In this document: positions 56,701 through 63,606 of the stretch, one piece after another
Layout: each line of letters begins with the position of its first letter
Numbering within the stretch: the first letter of the stretch is position 1
Assembly: GCA_937995755.1 (NCBI GenBank)
Contig: CALKJD010000023.1
Span: 1 to 64,000 of the forward strand
DNA length: 64,000 nt
Direction of reading: 5' to 3'
Source of the DNA: an uncultured Saprospiraceae bacterium
GTDB lineage: Bacteria; Bacteroidota; Bacteroidia; Chitinophagales; Saprospiraceae
The notes under the pieces: model-generated
Told to the model about the DNA's origin: nothing
The model's database searches: none
The model's input: the letters and a program-made list of their open reading frames with translations, nothing else
Translations under genes and position numbers: made by a program

Positions 56701-58943
56701 GCATCTACGTTTAGAATTTCTTGCCCTACTGCAATAGAAATAACATCAGTAGATCCTTCTGCAATTGATTGTGTCACATCAGAATCAAATGCATCATCCC
56801 CAATATTAGATTGCGTAAATAAATAGTCATTATCAACAATAAATGAAACATAATAATCTCCAGGAAGAATATTCATGAATAGATACGTACCATCTACATT
56901 TGTAATTTTAGATTGTACTATTGTACCATTCATCGCTACTAGCTGAACTGTAACATTAGGCAATAGTACATCTGCTGTATCGTACTGCCCTTCATATTTT
57001 AAATCTTCAAAAACACGTCCACTCAGATCAGCAAGATTATCTCGCCATCCAAGATCTATATCATTATTAGACTCATTTGACATCAACATAATAACTCCTG
57101 TAGCATATACGTCATTGCCATTTATTAAGTCACTATCATTCAATGGGTCTTCACCTTGCTGAGCAAATGTCGGTTTGATTAATTCTGAAGCTTCTGCAGA
57201 AATAACATATTGACCTGGCGTAAGACTATCAAACAAGTATATTCCTGTATCATCTGTAAGTACAGTTCCTATTTCAACTCCAGCTGCTGTTGACAATGTT
57301 ATCAAAACACTATCTTGTGGCACATCGGCTGCATCTTGAATTCCATTTTCATTATTATCATAAAATACATAATCACCTATAGAAGCATATCTATAATACC
57401 CTGCATCTAGATCAAGAAATGGCATCTCCAAAATATCAAAATCAATGATACCTGTTGATCCATTTTCATTTATATCACTATCAAGATCATCTGCACCCAG
57501 ATCTTGTTTAGTTATCAGATAACTATCTGTTGTTTCGAAAATAATTTCATAGTCATCTACTCTAATTCCATCGAATCCATAGCTACCATTAGCATCTGTA
57601 ATAGTCGTCTGTATCGTATCACCATCAGAAGATAATAAGTGTACACTTACATCTGCGATTCCTATTTCTAGAGAATCTTGAATACCATTATAATCTTTGT
57701 CTTCCCATACACGATCACCTACAATAAGCTCTGTGGCAAGTCCTATATCTATATTATCAACAACAGCTCCAGCTGCAGCAAAAAATGTAGCAGTCGTCAA
57801 GGGTCCATTAGAATTATCCAAGTCGCTATCCACATTATTTCCTCCAACATTAGGCGTTACAGGAAGTAAACCTTGTGGCAGTTCTAATTGCAAATAATAA
57901 TTTCTTTCTGTTTCTTCAAATTGATAATTTCCATTCTCATCTGTAATGGTAGAGGCAATTTGATTATCAAACTCATCGTATAAATATAATGTCACACCTC
58001 CCACACCAACATCTCCGTCAGAAAATTGATTGTCATGATCATTATCTAAAAATACTTGGTCACCGATTGTAGACGGTCTACAATCTTTATATCTAAATTG
58101 ACGACAGCAGTTTTCCGCAAAATCTCCATTCCAGTCATATATATCAATACATAGATTATATTCTCCAAAATTGGTAGTCGCTAACGCACCGATATTTACT
58201 GTATGCTGCTCATTTAATGATGACAATCGTTCAAAGCCAATAGGAATATTCCAATTATAGCTATAGCCAGGTACTTCTTCTACACCAAATGCTACACACG
58301 CATGTTCGTCATTACAAAAAGTGTACATAGGAGTATAAAAAATCTCGATTGAGATCTGATCAATATGAAGGGTCGCTTCGCTGCTCAGTGAATTTCGCAC
58401 TTGATATACAAGTCCAAAACTACTACTGTTGATCTGATCTGAGGACCAATTACGTCCCCAAGTATCATTAGCTCCACCATATCTCCATACTTGGTCTATC
58501 GAATCTGGAAAAGCCACACCAAGATATTGGCCGGCTTTATTTTCATTACTTCCTTGTAATTGCACTTTGACATCACGGATTTTTCCATTCCCTGATTGAT
58601 GCCCTTCGATAGATAATTTAATTCCATGTATGGTTGATCCATCTGGGATTTCATGTCCCCACTTGGAGAACATTGACATTTCGGATCGATTAACTCCAGG
58701 TAATGATACCGTGGCGTATTGATCATCAGAATGTCTGGAGCTGTCGAGCTCCTCCCAATCATAAAATGGAACCGACACGGACTGAGAGTAAATCGTCGGT
58801 GTCGCCGTTCGGTGGTCTGCAATAGGCTCTAAGTCCGCCCATATAGGACAGGCTTGATTTTGAGCGCTAAGAGACAAAATGGAAAATACGTATACGAGTA
58901 TACATAAACCCATTTGGGTGTAGTTTTCTCTTTTGAGGGCCAT
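47706..58943 (-). CDS. Giant surface protein with 29 SdrD B-like repeats and T9SS sorting domain
   Basis: 3745 aa. Residues 1-28 are a signal peptide (CILVYVFSILSLSAQ), 29-290 form an N-terminal beta region with four to six Cys, 291-3638 are 29 consecutive units of 108-126 residues, and 3639-3745 are a T9SS C-terminal domain (GPNPFYNRVQVRM). Each unit opens with SIGDYVFLD or an xxGxVFED variant and has the calcium-binding-like stretch DxNxNGIQD, then VxLY, TDxxGxYxFxxLxPGxYYI, DSD and xSGQ. The fold is the Cna-B/SdrD B type that makes stiff adhesin stalks. Unit boundaries were counted to the last residue. Adhesion or gliding is the likely role (inference). Confidence 0.93.
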   Translation of the reverse strand: MALKRENYTQMGLCILVYVFSILSLSAQNQACPIWADLEPIADHRTATPTIYSQSVSVPFYDWEELDSSRHSDDQYATVSLPGVNRSEMSMFSKWGHEIPDGSTIHGIKLSIEGHQSGNGKIRDVKVQLQGSNENKAGQYLGVAFPDSIDQVWRYGGANDTWGRNWSSDQINSSSFGLVYQVRNSLSSEATLHIDQISIEIFYTPMYTFCNDEHACVAFGVEEVPGYSYNWNIPIGFERLSSLNEQHTVNIGALATTNFGEYNLCIDIYDWNGDFAENCCRQFRYKDCRPSTIGDQVFLDNDHDNQFSDGDVGVGGVTLYLYDEFDNQIASTITDENGNYQFEETERNYYLQLELPQGLLPVTPNVGGNNVDSDLDNSNGPLTTATFFAAAGAVVDNIDIGLATELIVGDRVWEDKDYNGIQDSLEIGIADVSVHLLSSDGDTIQTTITDANGSYGFDGIRVDDYEIIFETTDSYLITKQDLGADDLDSDINENGSTGIIDFDILEMPFLDLDAGYYRYASIGDYVFYDNNENGIQDAADVPQDSVLITLSTAAGVEIGTVLTDDTGIYLFDSLTPGQYVISAEASELIKPTFAQQGEDPLNDSDLINGNDVYATGVIMLMSNESNNDIDLGWRDNLADLSGRVFEDLKYEGQYDTADVLLPNVTVQLVAMNGTIVQSKITNVDGTYLFMNILPGDYYVSFIVDNDYLFTQSNIGDDAFDSDVTQSIAEGSTDVISIAVGQEILNVDAGVYRTTSIGDYVFLDLNEDGIQNDGDTGLEGIALSLLNISGDEVANFVTEANGAYLFDDLLPGNYTIALSSSDLYLITDAGEGNAATDSDALDDNGQYVSSIITTCSGQEIDTIDFGFVNNYALVNGKLFEDSKADGLLSVGDTLLASVEVMLYDTAGVLVQTSTTDTLGQYEFANVLAGDYYIVYDLSDRYIYTTSDVSGVNGVGSTNDFTLAPGQIVDNLLTGAYVSASVGDFVFLDLDENGIQDESDEGLGGVLMELRNGSGDVISSFTSLEDGAYIFGDLVPGSYVINLVKDDLFLPTLSNAGSSESDSDLLEIGGFYTSGLLVLCSGQEVDSIDFGFVNNYAEVNGQVFEDSKADALFNTGDTVIVGTQVVLYDTLNQIVQSTITDSIGNFVFKDVLAGEYYIVYGLASNYVYSTSNVTEVNGEGSTDRFTLNPGEIKSDEITGAYIPGSIGDYVFIDIDEDGIQGVSDLGLQGVELSLLDAAGQEVAATQSDANGNYNFDGLVPGEYTISLVSTDLYLATLSDVGGDELDSDLLGSAGNYTSPVIKICSGQSDDTIDFGFVNNYATITGQVYEDSKADRIFNDLDTALVAVSVTLYNSADQIVQSTVTDVNGNFVFQNIFAGDYYIVYDLGVQYVFSTNNVTGVNGAGSTNTISLAPGEENTDQSTGAYVKASIGDYVFLDANENGLQDEGDTGLSGVILSLVDMSGTVLDMVTTGEDGAYSFDGLVPGNFVISVEVTDFYLPTQLNVGNDTLDSDLEIFMSNYGSSPIAICSGQKEEMIDFGFINNYASIGGQVYEDSNADSVFNSVDTTIANVLVTLYNADNSISRTTTTDVSGNYFFDDVIGGNYYIQYGLDTSYVYTSAEVTGVNGIGSTDNFTLSPGEARVENPTGAFRPGSIGDFVFLDNNENGIQDNNADEGLANILLELFNSDGEVVQSINSAVDGSYRFSGLIPGEYSIFVTAPNLYLATLPLVGDADSDSDLLFGSGLLATNVIAIGSGQNDESIDLGFINNYAQISGSIFEDSKANSVFDTPDTLMVGVQVELYKADGLLARSTFTDVDGTYFFDDILAGDYYIVFGLNSDYIYSTLDVSGNNGSGSTDVFTLLPGESITNEPTGAYRNASIGDYIFLDLDDDGLQSEGDTGLQGVQLTLIDAIGVAQGDVISDENGNYLFDNIAPGRYIIQSQFDELYIPTGYQQGDENLDSDLQEVGGFFVSDTITICSGEVFENIDFGLANNYAQLGGVVFADMMRDGQLNATDELLESISVTLFTSNNVEIASTVTNDNGAYLFDKVLAGDYYVVFDLGDRLVTLANVGDDATDSDVTEANGVGSTATITLNPGETNLTVFAGAYELSSIGDFVWSDDNRNGLQDVGELGIAEVVVNLYSNMSTLIAKDTTDENGIYGFEGLTPSMYYIEVEYPQDLTATINAVTDPSLNSDLTDANGEGTTDFFALTSGTDNLDVDAGLGLAGAEIHGEVWLDLDGDETQSASDALLPGIPVKLFDNVSGIEVFSTVTNQNGAYTFKPVNDGSYIVQFQITDTLLYVTPSIGTEATDSDVDDIVTGATGVISVVIGDVILDVDAGVKDGRSKISGQVFIDKNGDGINDAAELNVDTYTVNLHQLDGSIIRSIVSTDGTYEIENVATGDYYLTFSISEDYEFTLADVAADDAVDSDVTGTQEIGSTDIFTLGIQDAQVYDAGVYQFGSIGDFVWFDTDGNGLQDEGEPGVEFANLTIINMGGEAVDIVNTGTDGAYLFDGLAPGRYWIFMQAPLGLKATTYQAGTNSDLDSDLFTDGQFLLSDTIMIMSGQDDLSIDFGFVENPGSIEGFVWNDIDLDGLFNDGFSAFDAITVELYTANDDMLIATKLTDADGGYLFENISPNEYYIKFVLNENTTFTLANVGADDDIDSDVTGTNGSGTTETFTLNTGQSIVNIYAGLIFPSSIGDLVFLDDNSNGLQDTGEPGIPMIKVILYNASGTKIDSVDTDIQGLYSFVDLDPASYYLEFVYPDAIQPTVALAMMPTLNSDITGSNGEGTTDMIFLGSGVNNEDIDGGFVPTGAVIVGEVWLDTDDNDVQDNPNNPVEGIPVSLYKTNDELIAGPVLTNELGIYGFSSIPTGSYYVKFEIPDSLGFVIANVGPADTDSDVTNLMGLGTTAPFIVVDGELYDNVDAGVEDIRGTINGMLFIDSDADGLKDLNNQGLAGVEVKLFDISGSEVSSTITNAAGSYLFEGLQANSYYIEFSNYPSTYLFTDANVDFDDNVDSDITGTNGVGSSASVILGFDQVITIDGGVYELASVGDYAWIDENNDGIQDPSELPLMGILVEARDAAQTVIGSSTTDDNGMYLISGLVPGTYNLIFTQVDNYIPTIANLGGNESSDSDVNTINSQQAATGTFDLLSGENNLDFDAGYVFSQPSDASISGVVWIDSDGNGIREASNPLSANIGVLLFNSMGVEQASVTTNSDGEYSFTGLADGSYYVLFQNEIGTSPTMPNIGSDLTDSDITQANGGNSTDIINLGPSEVLENVDGGFISVGAIGNQVFVDINGNGRKGSNEPGLNGVVVKLYSATTNMLLETTTSISDVSTMAAGFYQFNDVQLGSYYLVFELPEPYLFTDPDRGTNEELDSDVTAATNGPGSTETFTLASGEVRDDIDAGAFLPAQIGDFVWDDLNGDGIQDIGEPGIPNVAVELKRSNGLSLATTTTDANGIYCFDGLKQGLYFIEFTVPAGFVVSDIYQGGDSALDSDVDATGTTPLVSIAHGSSFKEVDAGFNSQTINNLISQVWFDENGNGTFQEDESPIKDVAISLIDDQGAVMAQTITNHAGKYAFTNIPIGDYQVAVGIDDGFAVTIMNAGDNDWIDSDVDASGMSEMFTVDEGLSVPNVDIGMIEDNGIIPEVVEEDNLINDLEVLENAFLQEESPISFVSGPNPFYNRVQVRMSRLTDGVAYAIYRLDGALIQSGSIVNKDQWIELEQHNDGMYILVVTHNDKPVDKQYLMKVN
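49815..50870 (-). repeat. Second copy of a three-unit block (units 22-24)
   Basis: Units 22-24 (residues 2692-3043). They share residue patterns and order with units 17-19 (residues 2107-2455): LNSDxTxxNGEGTTD, then GAxIxGEVWLDxD, then DDxVDSDxTGTxxxGS. Length 1056 bp. Confidence 0.7.
51579..52625 (-). repeat. First copy of a three-unit block (units 17-19)
   Basis: Units 17-19 of the giant protein, the paralogous block of 49815-50870. The two copies are separated by units 20 and 21, so the duplication spans five units if 20-21 correspond to 25-26. Confidence 0.7.
53322..56684 (-). repeat. Five two-unit (A-B) repeats of about 672 bp (units 5-14)
   Basis: Units 5-14 alternate strictly between an A form (116-117 residues, opening SIGDYVFLD, ending IDFGFVNN) and a B form (108 residues, opening YAxxxGxVFEDSKAD, ending TGAY). 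Five A-B pairs of 224-225 residues occur in a row, one dyad being about 672-675 bp. Unit 15 is an A form; unit 16 is B-like but regains DSD. Confidence 0.85.
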
Positions 58944-59210
58944 GATGTGTAGTCTTGGTTATCTTATATGAGATATAATCCTTAAGTGTTATACCCTATA
59001 TTAGTGACAAATATAAATAAAAGATATCCATATATATAACTATTCGTAATATATAAATTCAACTAATCACTTTTTTGGCAAAAAAATTGCTTTACATAGC
59101 GGTTTTAGTTCACTTAGTTCGGTCATTGCAAGAAATGTGGGAAATCTTAATGAAATACTAGAAAATAAACCTGAAAAATAAATGTGTAGATACTATATCA
59201 CAATGCTAAA
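58944..59210. other. Gene-free stretch upstream of the giant gene
   Basis: 267 bp. Minus-strand TATATTTG at 59015-59008 matches the promoter core TAnnTTTG about 65 bases before the giant gene, without a TTG at the usual distance. No other feature seen. Confidence 0.35.
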
Positions 59211-60329
59211 CTAGAGTGCCGATACCATCGATTGATATACTTTCATCATACCCGTAGCCGCGGTAGTATCTCTATATCTTGCGGATACATATGTCTTACC
59301 ATCGTTAGCCAATTGGTTTCTCAGTGAATTGTCGGAGACTATATCGATCATAGCCTTGACCAATGCATCCTTATCGTTAGGCTCTATATAGATAGCTCCA
59401 GGACCAGCCGCTTCTGGAAGAGATGAAGCTGTAGTTGTAATTACTGGAGTATCGCGATATAAAGATTCGATCAATGGAATACCAAAACCTTCATAAATAG
59501 AAGGATAGACCATAGCTATCGCATTATCGTATATAGATAGTAATGCTTCATTATCCACATGGTCGAGAAATTGAAAAAATGTTACTAGACCTAATTCAGA
59601 TATTCTTTCTTTGATTCTTTGTGCATACTCACCTCCTTTCCCTACTACTTTCACTCGTATTCTTTGATCCTGTGGTATAGAAGCCAAAGCCTCCACAATC
59701 AGCATAAATGACTTTCTTTCAATCAATGAACCTACATATAGTAAATATCGCTCAGAAGACTTGGAAGATTTAGGAGTATTATAGAATGCTGGGTTACAAC
59801 TTTGGTATACTACCGATATTTTAGATGGATCTACATGGTATATATCTTCCATGTCATTCTTTGTGCTTTCACTGATAGCTACTATATGATCGGCGTTCTG
59901 TGCCGCATATCGATACTTTCGCTTATACATATAACGATCCCATAAGCCAAACTGCTCCGGAAAATACTCATATATCAAATCATGAAACGTAACGACCGTC
60001 TTAGCCTTAATAGCATCACTATTAAGTGGTATTTCGTGACTCAATCCATGGTATATGTCAATCTGGGCTGCGTTGATGTCCTTAGTTATACCTCTGCTTC
60101 GCCAGTATGCATTTAACTTTCCCTTATTGGTATGAATAACAAATTTCTCATTATTCAAAAAATATAATACTTCTGGGTGGTTACTGATCTTTGGTGTAAA
60201 TAGATGGTATTCATGCTGCGGATATAGGCGCTGTAGATCACGCACAAGGGTACGACTATAGTTACCTAGTCCAGTATGATTATGAAAGAGACGCTTAGCA
60301 TCGAATCCTATTTTGAGCGTTTTGGGCAT
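59211..60329 (-). CDS. Glycosyltransferase family 4-type
   Basis: A 372-aa GT-B enzyme acting on the cytosolic face of the membrane in polysaccharide or glycan assembly. N-terminal domain: GFDAKRLFHNHTGLGNYSR, the acceptor side. C-terminal domain: LLYVGSLIERKSFMLIVEAL, VKVVGKGGEYAQRI, AMVYPSIYEGFGIPLIESL (the E...E retaining-type donor motif) and SSLPEAAGPGAIYIEPND. The sugar and acceptor are not defined by sequence. It is a single gene, divergent from the penicillin-binding protein. Confidence 0.88.
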   Translation of the reverse strand: MPKTLKIGFDAKRLFHNHTGLGNYSRTLVRDLQRLYPQHEYHLFTPKISNHPEVLYFLNNEKFVIHTNKGKLNAYWRSRGITKDINAAQIDIYHGLSHEIPLNSDAIKAKTVVTFHDLIYEYFPEQFGLWDRYMYKRKYRYAAQNADHIVAISESTKNDMEDIYHVDPSKISVVYQSCNPAFYNTPKSSKSSERYLLYVGSLIERKSFMLIVEALASIPQDQRIRVKVVGKGGEYAQRIKERISELGLVTFFQFLDHVDNEALLSIYDNAIAMVYPSIYEGFGIPLIESLYRDTPVITTTASSLPEAAGPGAIYIEPNDKDALVKAMIDIVSDNSLRNQLANDGKTYVSARYRDTTAATGMMKVYQSMVSAL

Positions 60330-60402
60330 ATACAGAGTTGCGGTGTAAATATAATAAGGATACCGCCTTATTGGTCGAAAGAATGATTAGAATAATAATG
60401 TA

Positions 60403-60433
60403 TTGGATGGATGCAAGTAGTTAAGTACCTTTG
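60403..60433 (+). promoter_or_regulatory. Bacteroidota-type promoter of the PBP1 gene
   Basis: TTG (60403-60405), 20-base spacer, TACCTTTG (60426-60433). The leader to the ATG at 60468 is about 30 bases and contains an inverted repeat. Confidence 0.65.
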
Positions 60434-60439
60434 AGCACC

Positions 60440-60460
60440 TAGGTAGGCCTTATCTACCTA
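60440..60460 (+). repeat. Inverted repeat in the PBP1 leader
   Basis: TAGGTAG (60440-60446) and CTACCTA (60454-60460), loop GCCTTAT. It lies at the very 5' end of the predicted mRNA, 7 bases before the start codon, where it could act on translation or as an operator. Confidence 0.5.
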
Positions 60461-60467
60461 AGCTAAC

Positions 60468-63146
60468 ATGGAGACAGAAAAAGAGACGACAACTGAGAAA
60501 AAGTGGAACAAGGGAAAAATCCTTAAAATAGTCACACTATTACTTTGGATTGGAGCTATTGCAGGCGTAATAGGTACCTTCTTATTATTTAACTATATCT
60601 CAAAGCAAGATTTGCCATCATTCGCAGATCTAGAAAATCCTGAGTACGATCAGGCTTCTATTATCTATGACGATAATGGTACTACATTCGGTAAATATTA
60701 TATTGAAAATAGAGTGCCTGTCCAATATGATCAGATCTCACCATTTATCGTGGATGCATTAGTATCTACGGAAGATGAAAGATTCTATAGTCACAGTGGT
60801 ATAGATGTACAAGCCCTATCTAGGGTTGCATTTAAGACTGTGCTTTTGAGACAAGAGAGTTCTGGTGGAGGTAGTACTATATCTCAACAACTGGCAAAAC
60901 TTTTATTCAAGAGGCCTAGTACGCGAGGAATGGGTACCGTCAAACGCTCATTCGAACTAGTGAAAGTAAAGCTGAAGGAATGGATGACGGCAGTCAAACT
61001 AGAACGTAGCTACACCAAAGGAGAAATCATGGCAATGTATCTCAATAAGTTTGAATTCATCAATGGAGCCCATGGTATACAAGCTGCATCACAGACTTAC
61101 TTCGGTAAAGAACAGGAAAATCTGAGTGTCGATGAAGCGGCCATACTCGTAGGTATGCTGAAAAATCCAAGCCTATACAACCCGCTAAGATTTCCAGAAA
61201 AGGCAAAAGGTCGAAGAAATATTGTTCTCAGTCAGATGGAGAAGGCTGATAAAATAGATAGAGAGGCATTCGATTCTTTGATTGTCAAAGATGTGAATAT
61301 GGATGAATTTCAGCGTAAAACTCAGTCAGAGGGTCCTGCGCCGTATTTCAGGTCAGAACTGACTAAATGGTTGAGAAAACTATTCAAGGAAAATGATATC
61401 AATAAGTCTGATGGTACTAGTTACAATATCTATACCGACGGTCTGAAGATATATACAACATTAGATCTACGTTATCAAAAGCATGCTGAAGATGCCGTAA
61501 ATGAACATATGAAATGGAATCAAGAAAGATTCGATAGAGTATGGAAGGGAAAAGATCCATGGAAGTACGAGGCTGATGACTTTCAAAAGAAAATAAGGAA
61601 AGACATTTTTGAACGTAGAGTGCGTGCTTCTGATAGATATACGACACTCAGGGATAGACACCTAGGAGAAACTATCGCTAAATTAAGAGAACGATACAGT
61701 GAAACTCCATTTACAGATAACGCTATCAAAGCGATGATCCGAGTGGAGGAAGGAAAAAATGCATTTAAAAAAGAAATTGAAGACAATTACATCAAACGCG
61801 AATACTTAAGCGATTATCAGTCAATCATAAAGATGAAAGGCTGGAAAGATCTCAAGGCAAATTGGGAATCATTTGTAACTGCGTACGATAAAGCATTTAA
61901 TACCAAAGTCAAAATGATGGTCTTCGATTATAATGAAGAGCATGAAAAGGAAGTGGAAATGACTCCACTGGATTCTGTAAGATATCATAATATGATGCTG
62001 CAGTCAGGCTTACTCTCGGTAGATCCAAAAACTGGATATATCAAAGCTTGGGTTGGTGGAATCAATCATAGTTACTTTAAATATGATCACGTTAACTCTC
62101 AACGTCAGGTTGGGTCTACGATTAAGCCATTTGTATATGCAACTGCGATCGGCATGATGGGTATTTCTCCTTGTACCACATTTGACGACATCCAATACAC
62201 AATCGCTCCTGGAGATGCCAATTTTGATCTTCAGGATGAATGGACACCTGCAAACGCTAATGGAGAATTTACCCAAAACAAGTACAATCTATATCATGGA
62301 CTACTTTACTCAAAAAATAGTATCACCGTAAGGTTAGTAAAAGAAATGGGTACAGTACAAGTTGTAAGAGAACTCCTTAGAAATGTAGGAATCAATGTGG
62401 ATGAAGAAGTCGCAAACAATGAAATAAAAGTACCTAATCTGCCATCTATTAGCCTCGGAGCGGTAAATCTAAGTCTATATGAAATGACTGGGGCATATAC
62501 TGCATTCGCTAACAACGGAATGTATACTGAGCCTATATTTATCAAGCGTATCGAAGACAAATACGGTAACGTCATATATAATGCTGTACCTGATAAAAAA
62601 GTAGCTATCAACCCTAAATACAATGCGGTAATGGTAGACATGCTACAAAACAATGTCGGTGGTAAGTATGGCTTAGGTATCAAGACACCTGTAGGTGGAA
62701 AAACCGGAACAACCAATGATTATACAGATGGATGGTTTATGTCTATTACACCTAATTTAGTCTCTGGAACATGGGTAGGTGGTGACGATAGATGGATCAG
62801 ATTCCTCACGTTAGATGAAGGTCAAGGATATGTACTAGCAAGACCAATAGTACAGAAGTATCTTAAAAAATTAGAGGCGGACGAAGAAATCAATCTTAAT
62901 ACTGATGTAAACTTCCCTACTCCACCAGAAGGGTTTAGGGAGTTTGTAGATTGTTCGAAATATAAAGAAATAGCTCCTGAGGAAGAACAGGCAGAAATTC
63001 TAAAGAACAAAAAGCAACTAGATGAATTTGAAGAAGAGTTTGGTGAAGAGTTCGATGAAGAGTTCGACGAAGACTTTGAAGATGAATTTGAAGATTTACC
63101 CGTAGATACTACTAGTACTCCAATAGATACTACTGGCAACAATTAA
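60468..63146 (+). CDS. Bifunctional penicillin-binding protein 1A (class A)
   Basis: 892 aa. Cytosolic lead (1-19), membrane anchor (20-43), then a GT51 glycosyltransferase with the catalytic Glu in STEDERFYSH (E102), GGSTISQQLAK and the KFEFINGAHGIQAASQTYFG and RKGRR-like motifs, and a transpeptidase with S550-xx-K553 (GSTIKPFVYA), S615-K-N617 and K745-T-G747. It polymerises and crosslinks peptidoglycan. Beyond the catalytic part, residues 852-875 are almost wholly acidic and aromatic (repeats of EEF/DEF), which is not part of the enzyme. It is followed after 30 bases by a small membrane-protein gene. Confidence 0.94.
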   Translation: METEKETTTEKKWNKGKILKIVTLLLWIGAIAGVIGTFLLFNYISKQDLPSFADLENPEYDQASIIYDDNGTTFGKYYIENRVPVQYDQISPFIVDALVSTEDERFYSHSGIDVQALSRVAFKTVLLRQESSGGGSTISQQLAKLLFKRPSTRGMGTVKRSFELVKVKLKEWMTAVKLERSYTKGEIMAMYLNKFEFINGAHGIQAASQTYFGKEQENLSVDEAAILVGMLKNPSLYNPLRFPEKAKGRRNIVLSQMEKADKIDREAFDSLIVKDVNMDEFQRKTQSEGPAPYFRSELTKWLRKLFKENDINKSDGTSYNIYTDGLKIYTTLDLRYQKHAEDAVNEHMKWNQERFDRVWKGKDPWKYEADDFQKKIRKDIFERRVRASDRYTTLRDRHLGETIAKLRERYSETPFTDNAIKAMIRVEEGKNAFKKEIEDNYIKREYLSDYQSIIKMKGWKDLKANWESFVTAYDKAFNTKVKMMVFDYNEEHEKEVEMTPLDSVRYHNMMLQSGLLSVDPKTGYIKAWVGGINHSYFKYDHVNSQRQVGSTIKPFVYATAIGMMGISPCTTFDDIQYTIAPGDANFDLQDEWTPANANGEFTQNKYNLYHGLLYSKNSITVRLVKEMGTVQVVRELLRNVGINVDEEVANNEIKVPNLPSISLGAVNLSLYEMTGAYTAFANNGMYTEPIFIKRIEDKYGNVIYNAVPDKKVAINPKYNAVMVDMLQNNVGGKYGLGIKTPVGGKTGTTNDYTDGWFMSITPNLVSGTWVGGDDRWIRFLTLDEGQGYVLARPIVQKYLKKLEADEEINLNTDVNFPTPPEGFREFVDCSKYKEIAPEEEQAEILKNKKQLDEFEEEFGEEFDEEFDEDFEDEFEDLPVDTTSTPIDTTGNN
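63021..63096 (+). repeat. Acidic E/D-F codon repeats in the PBP1A tail
   Basis: Reiterated GAAGAGTT(T/C)G-type words encode the acidic, phenylalanine-spaced stretch at about residues 852-875 of the PBP (pattern EEF / DEEF / DEDF). It is a low-complexity, probably disordered periplasmic tail. Confidence 0.7.
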
Positions 63147-63176
63147 AATAATCAACCATAAAAAACATTTTATTCT

Positions 63177-63542
63177 ATGAACGCACATACAGCTAACCTT
63201 ATCAATGCATTAGTACTCATCTCAATGGGAGCTTGGGGATACTTTGGTAGTATGACTCCATCACCTACTGCACTTATTCCAGTATTTATTGGTGTGATCC
63301 TCATGGTATTTAACAATGGTATAAAATATGACAACAAAGTAATCGCTCACATCGCTGTGCTACTTACACTAGTTATATTAGTTGCACTCATAAAGCCACT
63401 TACAGGTAGAATCGAAGCAGGCGACAATCTTGGTATTTTCAGGATAGGTCTTATGATGGCAACATCAGCATTTGCCATGGTCATGTTTATTAAAAGCTTT
63501 AGAGACGCTAGAAAAGCAAGGGAGGCAAGAGAAAATAGCTAG
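63177..63542 (+). CDS. Small membrane protein of unknown function
   Basis: A 121-aa protein with four hydrophobic helices (about 7-25, 32-48, 56-72, 88-106) and a basic cytosolic end (RDARKAREARENS). I do not recognise a characterised family; the helix layout is like TMEM14-type or short hypothetical membrane proteins. It follows the PBP1 gene by 30 bases on the same strand and ends at a shared terminator, so it is likely in one transcript with it and may serve the cell envelope. Confidence 0.75.
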   Translation: MNAHTANLINALVLISMGAWGYFGSMTPSPTALIPVFIGVILMVFNNGIKYDNKVIAHIAVLLTLVILVALIKPLTGRIEAGDNLGIFRIGLMMATSAFAMVMFIKSFRDARKAREARENS

Positions 63543-63565
63543 ACTGCACAAATATAAAGTATACT

Positions 63566-63606
63566 AAGCCCAAGCATCTTCTCATAAAGATACTTGGGCT
63601 TTTTTA
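63566..63606 (+). terminator. Intrinsic terminator of the PBP1 operon
   Basis: Stem AAGCCCAAGCATCTT (63566-63580) / AAGATACTTGGGCTT (63587-63601), one mismatch, followed by a T-run. Confidence 0.85.

Larger units (their letters stand above)
48030..58073 (-). repeat. 29 tandem SdrD B-like units in the giant gene
   Basis: Units were delimited by their SIGD- or xGxVxxD-like opening and numbered from the N-terminus; lengths are 108-126 codons (about 325-380 bp). Units 1-3 are divergent, 4-16 form the dyad region, 17-29 are longer-spaced and more varied. Most carry the DSD motif; the alternate units 6, 8, 10, 12, 14 replace it with VNGxGST. Confidence 0.9.

Noticed and set aside
53946-58822. Several short frames inside the giant repeat gene (both strands)
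   Set aside because: They arise from the repeated composition of the SdrD B-like units and have biased Ser/Ile/Tyr content.
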